Part shown: positions 12,121-24,527 of the stretch, in pieces
How the letters are laid out: each line of letters begins with the position of its first letter
How positions within the stretch are numbered: position 1 is the stretch's first letter
From: Blasia pusilla
Taxonomy: Eukaryota > Marchantiophyta > Marchantiopsida > Blasiales
Direction of reading: 5' to 3'
DNA length: 64,000 nt
Assembly (NCBI GenBank): GCA_050084515.1
Contig: CM114274.1
Location: 35,278,001 to 35,342,000, forward strand
Program-made: the position numbers and the translations under genes
The notes under the pieces: model-generated
Databases searched by the model: none
Seen by the model: the letters and a program-made list of their open reading frames with translations, nothing else
What the model was told of the DNA's origin: nothing

Positions 12121-12678
12121 ACAGTTACCGTCGTTGATTCGACGAGATGTGGTTGAGGTACTTGACCTTGATGATCTAGACATATGGATGTAACCGTGTT
12201 CTTAGCGGAGTGAGCTCTTTTGGAGAGTCATGTCTATGGCGTTTGAGAACCTGGCTATCGCTCAACATTGCGATACTTTAAGGTACGTGACTACGCGTGG
12301 AGTAGGCTATCGCCCAGGGATTCGGCGATTTCATCCTAGAAATTATGTCTACCTACAAGATACAGCATAGATGACATTGGACGTGATGGCCGGACGTACT
12401 ACTTTATGAGTGTGAGAGACTTTACCTTCAAGAGTCCTTGTTTTAGAGGATCGTGATAGTACCGTTTGGAAAGATCATCTTCTGTACGTAGATGGGAGGA
12501 TTGATTGGAGCTTGGAAGTTGTTCCTATAGGCTTGAGATGCATGTTGTGTGGGTTTGCTAGAGGCGCAGCCACGATGCTAGCTTGTGATGGGTGTTCTCG
12601 AGGATGGCATATATTGTGTTTGACACCGCCTCTTGACTTGGTTCCTCAGGGACGTTGGCTTTGTCCCCGATGTACATA
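12121..12678 (+). pseudogene. Integrase C-terminal tail ending in a PHD finger
   Basis: The integrase tail continues from the split (PSLIRRDVVEVLDLDDLDIW) into an SH3/GPY-like stretch (RRFHPRNYVYLQD, then VLEDRDSTVWKDHLLYVDG). From 12539 to about 12674 it encodes a complete C4HC3 PHD finger: CMLC, CDGC with a following SRGWH, ILC, and a closing CPRC before a TAG. All eight zinc ligands are present with canonical spacing, including the Trp two residues before the last pair. PHD fingers read histone H3 tails, so the likely role was chromatin targeting of the integration complex, comparable to the chromodomain of chromoviruses. The PHD part is intact here although upstream frames have stops. Confidence 0.8.
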
Positions 12679-12980
12679 GGTGTGATAGGTAGATATAAGA
12701 TGACTCTTGATGTTATGGATTGCAGGAAGGTGACTAACGATGGGACGACATAGCACCCAACCTCATGATCTTAGCACCAAAAAGGTGCATAGCATTGAGA
12801 CTTGTTTTGTAGGCTATCTGGAGTTAGAGGGACCTAACCACCAGCTAGGGGGGCGATTGGGGTTGTCCAATCGTTCATGTACAGAGATCTTAGGATTCAT
12901 AGCTAGATGGATCTTAGACATGTGTGTGCATGACAGCTGATGTATGTTGGAAGCCATGTGTATTCGCACGACAACTCTCA

Positions 12981-13587
12981 TGGTAGATGAGGCATAGGGC
13001 GAGATAGTATCAAGGCCTTAGAGGGATCTTGTACTTACCTATTTTGAGAGGTCATATGTGACCAGCTCTTAGGAGGTGACATATGAATGTACGTCACCCT
13101 TCCCTTTATGAGGAGTGGCAACCTTGAAGAGGTTGACCTTCCGAGCCACGTATGGCTCCACTTGGACCCATAGGGTCATGAGTTAGTTGGTAGTCGGTCC
13201 CATGAGGGGACCACATGTGTAGTTGTTAAGGAACTAGCATGTGTGTATTGCAGGTTGGTAGTGACCTGTGCGTACATGTCACCCATAGAGGTGCCTGGGG
13301 GATATACCTCGGATGAGCCTCATTTAGAGCTCATCTCCTTAGGATTGCAAACCCTTATTGGGATCCGTGATATAGTGCGGCTTACATGCATTGAGCTTGG
13401 ATTCTCTCTTGAAGAATGGGCTAGGAGCGATCGATAATGAAGATCACACATTTTGGGAATCCTTGTATATACTTTCTTTTGTCGTTATACTGGTGTGTAT
13501 CTGAATCATGAGTATGGCTGTTTGGATGAAGCAAGGTTGATTGCAGATTTCATCAAAGTTTACAGTGCGTATTCAACTTTATATTAG
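12981..13587 (+). repeat. 3' long terminal repeat of the Ty3 element
   Basis: This is the partner of 1332-1955 and starts at the same TGGTAGATG. It is flanked on both sides by near-identical copies of a roughly 115-120-bp sequence (12858-12977 and 13588-13702, each ending CGCACGACAAC), an arrangement not seen around the 5' LTR. The segment before it (12679-12980) includes a short open frame at 12740-12940 that I do not recognise. Confidence 0.8.
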
Positions 13588-13702
13588 GGTTGTCGAGTCG
13601 TTCATGTCTAGTGATGTTAGGATTCATAGTTAGATGGATCTTAGACATGTGTGTGCATGACTGCCGATGTATGTTGGCAGCGATGTGTATTCGCACGACA
13701 AC

Positions 13703-14041
13703 CCACACTTGATGTTAAATAGAATTATGCTTGCGAAATCAAGATAGCCTGCTTGAAGGCACCTGGTGATAATATATTAGAACAAAGGATTATTGGTATG
13801 CAAAGAAGGAAGGCTGAAGAAGATCAGTAAACTACCTCAAGGGGAGTCATCTCCTATTGATGATGCTCATATTTGGCATTGCAAGTTATACACCTGGGTT
13901 TGTCTCATTTTCAAACAAGGGGAGCTGCACTTGGTGGGAGACTTGAGATGAAGTCCTTTTAATGCGTCCTTGACTAGAATTTCCTTGTGTTGACACGTTA
14001 TGGAGGAAATTGTAAAGAGAGAAGTATGTAACTCCAAGGGA
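13703..14041. other. Spacer between the Ty3 element and the Helitron relic
   Basis: A short minus-strand open stretch (13867-14088) runs here downstream of the helicase remnant but resembles nothing I know. No repeat or RNA gene is apparent. Confidence 0.3.
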
Positions 14042-16250
14042 TCATGAGATCTGGCCAAGAAGAGAGAAATCAAAAGGCTCAAGTGCATGTAGTATTCGTA
14101 GGTGGCTTCTTGCCTTCACACATGACAACATAACATATGCTAGACCGTATGCAAAAATAGACTTAATGACCAGCAAGCATGGACCGGCTATTGTAGAGCC
14201 CCGGCTCTTATGAGCTGTCATGGCGTAGCCTAATACTAGAGGCAATGTTCTCTTAGTGTATTTCTAGGTTGAGTTGTACCCAGTGTAGAGAAGTTGGTTC
14301 TAATAATAGTAATAGATCTGCCATGGGAATCAAGGTTCACAATAATTTTAACTAACATATTATCTTCATAAAGACAATCATAAACATAACCAATTGAACC
14401 ATTGGCTACTTGGATTTTCAAGTTGATGTTCGATGTAAGCATAACCTTGAATTGCTTTGCAACAAATATGAGCTAATGGAACAAAGAATCATTTACTCAT
14501 GAAGGAAACTGAGTGGATGTTGGTGCATCAATAAGTACATCAACCTTTGCAATCGAAGCATCATGAAAGATTAGACTTAAAGCAAGCAGGTTAAAAATTG
14601 ACACGTTTTCACAGTGTATGCAAACAATGGTGGTATATGAAGATACATAATCTGTTGCGTCATTCTAATACACAGAGCAAGGTCCCACACACTCAATTAT
14701 TTGAGATTCAGAAGGTAATCTTGTCGTGATTGAGTTTAGGAACTCATTGAAAGGAGGATCTTCCGAGTAGCGCATAGGCAATACCATTTCATATGATGTA
14801 GCAAATGTGAGTAATGTTGATGACCCGATGTGACACTTGGGGTAATATGTTGCAATCCTATGGTTGCATACAACCAGCAGTTGGCAAGAATCTCCAACGA
14901 GGACTAGTAGTTTGATACCAAAAGGTTGGGCAACATCAGAGTTTGAAACCTCATGAATACGCATATCTATAACTTGCAACAACTTACAAGTTAGCATGGA
15001 GAACCATCAATCACAATAACTTGAGCACATCTAAGCCTCATTTATGAATCAAAATTAGCATGCATTGTTGGTAGATTACCACGAATAGGAATAGCAAACG
15101 CTGAATGAACTATTGTTGCGTGTGCATGGAGACATACAACAACAATACCTATTTTTGCACTTAGGAGTGGAGACATTTTTTTGGAAGACCAGAACTTGTA
15201 CATGAATTGTATGAAGAAGGACTTGCCATAATCTGGAGGTTCTAAAAGGAGTACTAGACCAAATCCTACATTCCTAAGCTTCATGAAAAGCATCTAATGT
15301 TCTTCATTTAGTAATCCTAGGTCTAGATCACAATCCTCTATATTCTGAACTACCTAGGAGGTGTGATGAGTATCAATTGGGTTATAGAGCATAGTAGTTA
15401 GATCAATTTCTAACTCAACTTGAAGTATACTTGTAGCTTTAATTAGAATCTCAGCTTCATGAACCTGGCTCCAAAAATTCCTAAATGCATGGGACTTAAT
15501 GAAGTAATGTATACTATCCATGGACTTGACAATCCCCTTGTGAACACACTCATGTAAGTATGTCCAATGGGCAGTCTGGCATAATAAGATGTTTTCCTCT
15601 AATCAAAATACTATGTTGTCTAATAGAATTGAATAAAAGAATTCATTCCATTGATACAGAGGATGGGCTTTTGTAACCGCGCGATCAATGCGATTCGACT
15701 TAGCTACAATATTGCCTAATTTTTCCAATCCAATGATCTCCCTATTTTTTTTACTTGGGAGAACCTTGAGCAACTCATGGTTATATCAATATTGGAAGAA
15801 GGTATGGTCTTCTGCAAGTGCAGGTCTGTTGCAATAGATAGTCATAGGATTAATCAATGTAGTGGAAAACTCTAGATCTATATATCATGGGTATTTGAAG
15901 AGATGTCAAGGCAACTTATGTTGAAGAAACTTATCTATTCAATACAACTCTCGAGACTAACGTGAGGTTAACTTCATCCAAACCCTCAAGACCAAGACAC
16001 TTGGCCGACTCTATGCCTATATCTAGGGAGCTACTTGGCTCACACTCGAGAGCATACTTCAGCAAATAGAAGGACCCATCTGCATTTGTAACCCTTTGAA
16101 TGTTCATGTGAGCTCCTCATAACACTAAAAGGAGATGATGATAACACGCACCTGCATAGCATTGCAGTGGCAAAGGTCTTGTTATTGGTAGAGATGGAAA
16201 TTCTCCTTGAATAGGGCAAGCAGAAAAATAAATTTGCACCATATTGCACA
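14042..16250 (-). pseudogene. Helitron-type PIF1 helicase relic
   Basis: Helitrons move by rolling-circle replication using a Rep/helicase protein. Read on the minus strand from about 16250 downward, blocks typical of the Helitron Rep-to-helicase linker appear first (NADGSFYLLKYALECEP, KAHPLYQWNEFFYSI). A PIF1 helicase follows: a decayed Walker A (LEPPDYGKSFFIQF, about 15230) followed by a TIVHSAFAIP-type motif, then LLVLVGDSCQLLVV and MVLPMRYSEDPPFNEF (about 14760-14930). The C-terminal box has GSIGYVYD, PLVLGYAMTAHKSRGST and YVMLSCVKARSHLRIL (14042-14442). Many stops and frame changes mark it as dead. I could not find the TC and CTRR termini. Confidence 0.75.
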
Positions 16251-18640
16251 CAGTTCAGTCATCTACAAGGGCAGAGAAATCAGGCAAGAGAAAGGCCGAG
16301 ATCGGATCGGGGCAAGATAGTATAGTAAGAGCCAAAAGAGGCTTGCAAACTACAATGCTCATAGCAACACACATACATGACGCACTAGCCTTGTTGAGTG
16401 CATAACAAAAGAGAGAGTTGGATGCTTGAGGCTAACAGGTAGCGACTCCAATCAACGACAAGCATGCCAGTAGAACAAAGGTAAAATCTGCACTTGAGCC
16501 ATTTGAATTTACAAGAAGGGTAGTGTAAACCTAAATAGGTACGAGGTAAACCTCCCCAAGTGGAAATCAGTAGAATGGAATGAAGCAAGCGTGGCACTAA
16601 GAAACAACAAGATGATTTAAGAACTAGATCACTTGTACATAGAAGGAGCCAAGCAGATTATCTAAGCGACGAGGAAGCCTAGTGCAAAATACCAGAGTTG
16701 AGAGGAAAGATGAACCAAGACAGTAAAGAAATGCTGCCTCATCATAAGGTGAATGATGAAGCTGATCGAGTGTGGATGGATAGTTTGTTGCAACTGAAAA
16801 CTTTGAATTCCTCATTGTATGCTTGAGTTCGACAATTTATGCGAGGATTGATGGAGGATGGATCGAGTGTGAGAGGAGAGGTGTGGACAATTGGCGACAA
16901 TACCAAGGAGTAGCGATGGATGTGCAAGCAAAGCTACTATGCAATTAGAGCATACTCGGGCCAGGAATTCAAAGCGGCTAGGTCTAATTGCCGTCTTCTA
17001 GGTGTATTCTCAGTGTAGGCTCCAGATTCAAGATATATCGAACATTAAGCGCAATGGCCCAAGTAGCATCCTGTGCTTAGAACCCTAGGAGACTGTGCTC
17101 ATGACCTTATGCCATGTAGTCTCATACATTAGTTGGAGGCCTTGCCCATATGCATCGAGAATGAAAATCTGCCATGTGGAGCCGCCCCTAGCAGATGTTT
17201 ATGAGGAGACGCATTTCTAGAGGCCGTAATAAATACATAAAAATAACATATGTCCAAATATACAAGTTTCAATAAGGGAGGATCTCAACAAGAAACTTTT
17301 GTAAATACTTACCTTTAAGTAGGAAAATTGAGTTTTAAATATGATAGGACAGGAAAAAGAGGAGAAATTTCTAGCAATGCAAATGGGGAAGAGAGAAAGA
17401 GATAATTTTGTACCAAGGAGACTTCCCTAGGAATTTTTTTAAAAATGAGATAATAAAAAAATTTCTCCTTACCTAATTACCATAGGTAAGGAGAAAGATG
17501 AGGAGAATTTGGATATATAAGATAGGGGAGATGAAGTAGGGGAGTATGAATAAATTGAACTTACTCCAAACCTCTTAATTCCTCTTAAAAGGGAAGGGTA
17601 AAGGAGGAGGGGACATTTGCACTATACTAAGGGATGAAGATGGATCGACTCTTCGTAGAGAATTGTCGAGGGCTCTTTAGGTCCGATGGATCACACTAAC
17701 ACAAAAATCATAGTAAATTAATTACACATGCATAATACTACAATAAATTTTTTGTTAAATCACTCACAAGAAATACCAGAGAATCACACTTCTTATTATC
17801 GTAAATAAAAGAAATATCCTTCAAGTAAAGTTTCTTCACGATGAAAAATAAATTTATTTTTATAACGATCACATATCTTATTATAGTCTCAAGATAATAA
17901 ATATCATTCAATCACTTCAAGATTACTTCACAATTAGAAACGCAATAAGCTTAATTCTAATTATAGTCGCTATCCTATTTGGTGAGATTTAGACCATCAT
18001 AAGCGTATCGATTTGATACTCGTGCTTAATGTTTAACGTTTTAATTGTCGGCTAATATGCGAAAAAGTGCAAAAAACTTTGCACTTTGAGATGGAAACTT
18101 TGTATTGTAACTCAATGGAGGAGGAGGACTATGGCGCAAGAGATGGAGGGACGTCTACAATCTTTTCCATGGTGATCCAATCTTTTCAATCTAAGGCCCA
18201 ATGTGTTCATCTTCTCAAGCTTGAACTTTGGGTTCTTCTTTTTTCCACTTAAGATTGAGTTTTCCAAAGTTCTTGGGATCTTTGGACCTCCTTCTCTCTT
18301 AAATGTGCTTATAGATTCCTATATGCAATTTCAAACATAGAGCTCTCCTTATAGAGTGATACCGGGTTACCATCGGATTTTGGGATTCCTCTTGCTTTTC
18401 TGGATCTTTTGATACAGGCTGGGCCCAACATTACAAACTCATTCCCTCATAGCGGTCATTGGTGGGTGGCTCACTTACTCCTCACATCCTATTTTTTTGG
18501 TGTTTCCAATTTCTTTCATAACTTTCTTATGGAACGTCGGTTTTGGACGTATTTAGGCTTGTTCCGACCGTCTTCACGAGCTCGTTCTTTTCATATCAAG
18601 TAGGTTTTTTTTTATTTTTTCTTTCTTCTCTGTAGGCGCC
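16251..18640. other. Non-genic, increasingly AT-rich stretch
   Basis: Short minus-strand open frames at 16385-16597 and 16624-16927 show no recognisable domain. From 17,200 to 18,060 the sequence is AT-rich and featureless. The part after about 18,060 may be 5' sequence of the following non-LTR element, but the second copy of that element only begins to match from about 18,720. Confidence 0.4.
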
Positions 18641-21600
18641 TATTTTTGTGTACGGGTTTGTTTTAGGTCAATTCCTCCCCAAAGTCTTCCTTGCTCTTTC
18701 AACTCCTTACCTTATTGTTTCGCCCCTACATTCATTTGCCATCTCCTTAAGGACATTAGAAATTCATATTCTTGAGCCACCTCTTCCGATACTATATAGA
18801 TTACTTTTCCTTTTCAATTGCTTTTTATATTTTTCTTATAGTAACTTTCAATCATATATTCGGTATTGTCTAATATTCTTCTCTCCATCTAAATTTCTTT
18901 TGGACGGATTCCACTACTTTTGCTTTCCTCGTTATCCTCATGCTTTCTCCAAATCACGTTTCATATGTCTTTCCTTATCTTCAATGACTTGCCTACCTTT
19001 ACTTCTATGTCATCAGAGATGGAGTTGGATTCTCCATCTACTCACTTATCTGGTTTTACATGCCCTCCTACAGCCGTAACCTCTTCCCCCTGGTTCACCT
19101 CCTCATCGTAGATCTCCCATTTTCTTCCACATGCTAATACACCCATTACACTCGCCATATTTCTTCCGGATTCTCCTCCTCTCCCTTTTTCGCCTTGTCC
19201 TATTGAGCCTAATCTTGATCCACTATTACTGAATCCTTCTATTTTTCCATCCCCACATATCTCATCTATGCCCTTGCTTCCAACTCCTATCTACTCTACC
19301 CGAATCTCCCCTCTTCCTCCTCCTCCTTCCCCAACCTACTTACCAACAACAAGCTTTGCTTTTCCCATTAGAAAGGTTTGCGCGTGATCCCATAGATATC
19401 AATGCTTGGTATCTCCTTTTACTCTTCCCACAATGGGTTTTAGTCTTCCCTCCAAGGGGTGGTGCAACGGGTCATCGTGAAATCTCCACACGTATTCAAT
19501 GCTTTATGTCCGGGGATTGGGAGAATCTTCAAAATAAGCATGTACTTTGAGCAGAGGCCTTAGCTGCGGCTAATCTCACTAAACTTGCCAATCATGGGAG
19601 GCCTTCAATACAACAATGCCTTCGATAAAGTCTACTTTTGGGGCAGGTTGGTGAGTTTTCACGTGTAGCTCGAGCATTGGGTCCTCTTTCTCTGGCAGTT
19701 CCAAGTGCGGAAACATTGGCTCTCTTAGAAGCTCTTCATCCTCTTTCAATTGGCAATGCTCCACCTTTTGTGGAAGACTATACAACGAACCTTGACTTGG
19801 AGGTTTTCACAAGGGATTTTTTGCATACTCCTCGCTTATCAACAAGCGGGCTATCCATGATGGTTTTTGAGCATCTCCGCGATTGCTTTATCCTAGCAGA
19901 TTCAGCAAGAGGCTTTGTCTCTCTATATAAGGTGTGTGCACATATGGCGGCAGGTCGTCTCCCATTCTCTGTCTCTAGGCTCTAAGGGGCTTGTCGTTTG
20001 TTGGCTATGGATAAGCCTCCTTCAAGTGTGTGCCCTTTGGCTATTGGAGAGGTTTTATACCGCTTGGTTAGTCGATCCCTATGTGTGCAATTTTGTCTTC
20101 ACTTTAGTGCACAATTATTTCCTCATCAATTTGGAGTGGCAACTCCTGGAGGTTGTGAGGCTATGGTGCATGGGATTCGCTCCACTTTTGATATTCATCC
20201 AGATTGAGTAGCAATTCAAGTCGATGTGGCTAACGCATTCAATTCAATTTCTCGTGCAACCATCTTTGAGGAGTTATGTTGTGGAGGAGGACAACTCGCG
20301 AGCCTCATTCTATTTTTTCGCTCCTTCTATGCCTATTATACGCCCATTATCTATTCCCATCATGCTACATCTGGGGAATATAGTATTCTACAATCGTCTT
20401 GTGGCACACGTCAAGGTCATCCAATGGATGGCCCACTCTTTGCCATTGCCCATTTTTGAGCCCTACGAGCATCAGCGCAAGCATTTCCATCTTGTCTTTT
20501 CACTTCTATTGCTGATGACACTCACATTATAGATCCTCCTTCTGAAGTGGTTTCTGCTTATACCCATTTTGTGGAGCAACTCTCTTTCTTAAACCTTAAA
20601 GTCCAACCTAGTAAATGTGGAGTATGGTCTCTTTCATGCCTTCCCTCAACATTCACCCCACCTACTCCTGATTTTCCCATCAACATTGAAGGGGTTAGAG
20701 TTCTTGGGGTCCGAATAGGCTTCATTGACTATGTCTCAAAGTTCTTGGATGAGGCCCTTTTGAAAGACGTGGAATGGCTTCATTTGTTACCTCATCTAGG
20801 GGATCCCCAAGTGGCTTATGGGATTCTCTCCCAATGTTTTCTACTACATCCTTCCTACCTTCTTCGCACTTGTCCTCCCACTTCAAGGTTCTTATATCGG
20901 TTGGCCTCTTTTGACGCTTCTATCTTGGCAACTTTTGGCCAACTTCTTGGCCCGAATACCTTTGAGGGAGAGGATGGTGTCTTTGCTTCACGACAAGCTA
21001 TGTTGCCTATTTCTTTTGGAGGTGTGGGATTGTCCTTCACATTCGCATCTGCTCCCGCAGCCTTTTTGGGGAGTTGGGCATTGGTAGCACCGATTATGGC
21101 TTCAAGGTTTCTCCAAGGAGATACACCTATCTTGATGGATCATATCGCCCACGTAGAGGAGGGCGACGTTTTATTTCAACAACAACTGAGATCTGTACGA
21201 GCTCTTCTTCCTCTTGCTACACAAGCAATTCTACTCCCTTTCACTCAACTGAATACAAAAGGGTTTGATCAACTTCAAGAGCATGTATCTGAGAATCTGC
21301 ATCAAATCAACTTTTCCAGCATTCTCTCCGAGGCATCCTCTGACGCCTATTGAGCTTGTCTACGTTCATGTGGGGATATCGGAGCGGGGGCGTGGCTTAT
21401 TGCAAATCCTCTTATTCTTCCATTTTGTCTTCCTCGAAGTATATTCTCGACAACTTTGCGGTTACGTCTTGGACTTTCCCATCCTTCTCTCTTAGGTATG
21501 CCAAATTGTGTATGGGAGGATCCCATTGATGCCAAGGGTATCCATATTCTCCGATGTGCACATGGTGGAGAACGAACGGCCACACATGATGTCATTAGAG

Positions 21601-22205
21601 CATCGGTGGCGTACAAGACATCCATGTCCTACCTTCAACCACACAAGGAACCTCTCGTCGAGAGTGTATCTTGTTATGTCTCGAGGTGGATTTACATTAG
21701 GTGATTGGTGGTTGCCGGAAGTATTCAAAGGTTTCATACATGTGAATCTTTTGATACTTTCGAGGATTTATTCCTTTTGCAGTGGAAGTATTCAGTCATA
21801 CATGTGTCTTTTGATACTTTCCTGAAAACATGTGCTCACCACTCCCTCGAGAATCATCATCTTGCCCCTTCCCGTAGTCCTTCTCTCTCGGTAGTTACTA
21901 CTTATTTCCGACAATGCATCTCAGTGGCCTTACAACGTGCACAAGCCTTAGCATTGATACGTCGTGCGGAGGTGGTGGGGGGTCGCTCGCCTCGTCGTCC
22001 ATTCACGTCTGACTAACCACTCGTGGTCTTGTCATATTTGTTTCAGGCTATCAATCGTGTAGCTTGTTGAGCTAGTGTTTGGGTTGGCTTGTTGCCATTT
22101 TCTATTTGCATTCTTTTATGCATTTTTTGACTCCTCTTTTGAGTTATGATTACTTTTCTTTGTCCTCTTTTGAGGATTATTTTATAATAAAATGTATATA
22201 TTTAA
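18640..22205 (+). mobile_element. Decayed non-LTR retroelement, copy 1
   Basis: A proline-rich, stop-containing leader (18640-19370) precedes a reverse-transcriptase polyprotein. The 3' end after the last stop (22013-22018) has a CCTCTTTTGAGG tail and TTTTATAATAAAATG. The second copy at 30950-32740 matches from about 18,720, which supports the unit. No LTRs are present. The clade is not assigned; the RT and C-terminal zinc motif are of the single-ORF non-LTR kind. Confidence 0.7.
19356..22015 (+). pseudogene. Non-LTR reverse transcriptase with C-terminal zinc motif
   Basis: The RT copies element RNA at the target site. N-terminal blocks (GNAPPFVEDYTTNLDLEVFT, about 19760) lead to RT motifs across three frames: GVATPGGCEAMVHGIR (about 20140), QVDVANAFNSISR with the palm Asp (about 20220), SCGTRQGHPMDGPLFAI (about 20400) and a SIADDTHII box (about 20510). 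The longest intact piece, 20547-21353 (268 codons), is the thumb and connection region. Near 21500 a C-x-H-x-C-x-H motif (MPNCVWEDPIDAKGIHILRC, then a following RTATH) marks the C-terminal zinc finger. At least five frameshifts or stops make it a pseudogene. Confidence 0.75.
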
Positions 22206-24527
22206 AATATCATATTGTTGTCTAGAAAAAGGAAAAATCGGAATTGAATTACTTTTTAAGAGCAGGAAAATTCAGAGTCAGAACGAACCGCCGATCGCTG
22301 GGAATCGGGCGGTCGCTGCCATGATGTGAAGGAGAAGGATCTCATAAATTGCGCACAGTTCCAAAGCAGGATGTCGTCGATCACGAACATCCAACGGCGA
22401 GGCAGAGGAGAACGAAGGGAGGACGCCAAGCTCCCTCCCATCAGGAAGAACAGAGCGAAGGGGAGGGATACCGGGAACGGGAAAGTGGAGCCGAGTAGAC
22501 TACACATCAGCCGACCAAAGTACGACGATCTTCGGTCACGGCGTCCGACGGCGCGTCCGTATTAAGGGATGGTGAGGTGCAAGGGGTCCCCGGTGGAAAG
22601 AAAAGAAAAGGGTAGAAAAGAAGAGAAAAAAGAAAAGAAAAGAAAAGGGCAGGAATTTAGGAAAGGAAAGAAATCAATGTAACTCCTGGCAGGGTTCTGT
22701 CGTAAAGAAGGATACAGAGGGCTTCCGGTCGCAGAGAAGGTGAGCGAAGAACTCCACCACGTGGCCAAAGAAGTTGGCAGCTTCATGGGTGTCCACCATT
22801 CACACCCCTCCACCTGGGAGATTTCCGTCCGTGGGGCCCACCCTATAACGCCCTTCCTAGCAAGGCACCGCTCTCCCCCGAAAACAGACAGACGCTGTTT
22901 GTGCTTCTCCTTCTTTTTCCGCTATTTTATTTTTCTCTTCTCCCCTTTCGCTCTTCCTCTCCCTCCGGAGGAATAAATCCCGACTTTTCCGTCCCTCTGC
23001 CCCTAAGATTTGGTGCGCAGGTTTGTGGACGCGCGCGGATTCACATTCCGATTCTACCTATCCATCGCGCTAATTATTAAAATTTTTAATTCATTCACCT
23101 CTCTTCTGTCCTCTTTCCTGCTTTGCTGCATCTGTATCTGCGCGACGGGGAGGTAGATCATCGGTTGTGGTATGTCTGTCTGTCTGTTTGCGATGTGAGG
23201 GTATGGGAATTGTGGTTTGTGGAGTTTAAGAAGTGAAAACGACAAAGGGAGAGCACAAGACGGAGTGGTGGTGATGGAACAGCATTGCTGCTGTTTTGGA
23301 AAAAGATGCGTGAGAGAGATTGCGGAGAGGTCGGGTGTTCGTTGAAACGAAGGGAGGAGAGGGAGATGAAGTGAGTGGTTTACTACTAGTATTGCTGCTG
23401 CTGCTGCTACTACTACTACGACTAGTACTCCTACTCATACTGCTGCCGCCCCTGCTGGTGGCGGTGGTAGTACTGTACCATGTGAATCTCTTTGGGTGTG
23501 ATCTTACCAGCGTGTTACAATAATAATCCATCGCCCGTGGGTTGCGGTTCGCAGCACGGGAGTTCTTTTTTTTTCCTCCTCATGCTGCGTGTGTTTTTGC
23601 CGTCTGCCTTAGCTATTTCGCTGCTCCATACTGCTTCAACCGCAGCCACGAACCAGCCCGCAGGCCAGCCGAGCGGAGCCCAGGGCCCAGCCATGATCTA
23701 CTCCTCCTCCTCCTCCTCCTGCCTGCATTTCTGACAACTTGGCTCTTGATCATCGTCCATCTGCCTCTGGTGGCCTGCCCCCTTCCTCTGTCCTACCTCA
23801 ACTCCTCAGCCAGCACCCTTCTAGTCGATCCACGCACCCACGTACGCACGCACGCACGCTCGCCCCTCTCTCTCTCTCTCTCTCCCCAGATCGCCCTCAA
23901 CACTTGCACCGCAGCACCCCTTAAGCACCAGTGTCACCTCTGTGAGCGGGTCTAGGGGAGTCTCTCATCTCTTCTTTCATCCAACCACTCCTTTGCCCTC
24001 GCTTTTGTGTCGTCGCAGGCTGGTTTGGCAGGGCGGGGAAGTCAGAACTGGAGTCTGGGCTCTGTCTGGATTGATCTGTCTCCTCGACCTCGTCACTGTA
24101 CATAGTATCATATCTCTTCGGTTCTGGGTTTGGTGGTCGGTCGGACTGTCTGTCTGTTTGTTTTGTTCGTCCATTCGCCGGCTGGATTTCTTCTCATTGG
24201 GGGTGGCGGTGCAAGGGCTATCTCCCTCTGTTTTCGTGGTCCTGGTTTGGGTTGTTCTTGAGCTACGCATTCCGAAGAGGGAAATAGAGTGGATGAGGTG
24301 GGTTTAGATGGGGAGAGGGAGGGTTGCGGAAGAGTTGGGCGAGCAACGGTGAGAGAGCAGCGAGAAGGAAACAATAATGCGGTTGTGAAATTGGGCAGAG
24401 TCGAGAGCCCGGGAGAGGAGAGGGGAGAGAGAAATGTACGATAGGGGGTGAACGAAGGTTGAGATTTTCCTTGTTTTTCTTTCTTTCTGGATAGTTGTCA
24501 GGGTTGTGGGCAGGGAGAGTAGCAATC
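22206..24527 (+). promoter_or_regulatory. 5' flank and probable 5' UTR of the MKK3 gene
   Basis: This is GC-richer than the flanking repeats and has no supported gene. It holds an AAAAG-rich tract (22598-22655), a CTG/CTA triplet run (about 23391-23420), TCC triplets (about 23700-23718) and a CT dinucleotide run (about 23866-23884). CT-rich tracts upstream of the start codon are common in plant 5' leaders. The open frames here run through simple sequence on both strands and are not believed. No clear TATA box was picked; a 5' UTR intron cannot be excluded. Confidence 0.4.

Larger units (their letters stand above)
1329..13587 (+). mobile_element. Decayed Ty3/Gypsy LTR retrotransposon carrying a C5-DNA methyltransferase and a PHD finger
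   Basis: Two direct repeats of about 610-625 bp (1332-1955 and 12981-13587) bound a 12.2-kb unit. Between them, in one orientation and in Ty3 order, are gag with CCHC knuckles, a retropepsin, a cytosine-5 DNA methyltransferase, reverse transcriptase, RNase H, integrase and an integrase tail ending in a PHD finger. All reading frames are broken by stops and frameshifts, and the two LTRs differ at many positions, so this is an old inactive copy. A 1.27-kb foreign insertion sits in the integrase. No tRNA-Met type primer site was recognised after the 5' LTR. The element boundaries are taken from the repeat ends. The TG start is clear; the 3' ends of the LTRs are less certain. Confidence 0.85.

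Noticed and set aside
19579-19785. Minus-strand open frames within the non-LTR elements
   Set aside because: They are antisense to clear RT-associated coding on the plus strand.
23226-23531. Serine-rich 101-codon minus-strand frame and the leucine-rich plus-strand frame opposite it
   Set aside because: Both are translations of a CTG/CTA triplet run in the MKK3 5' flank.
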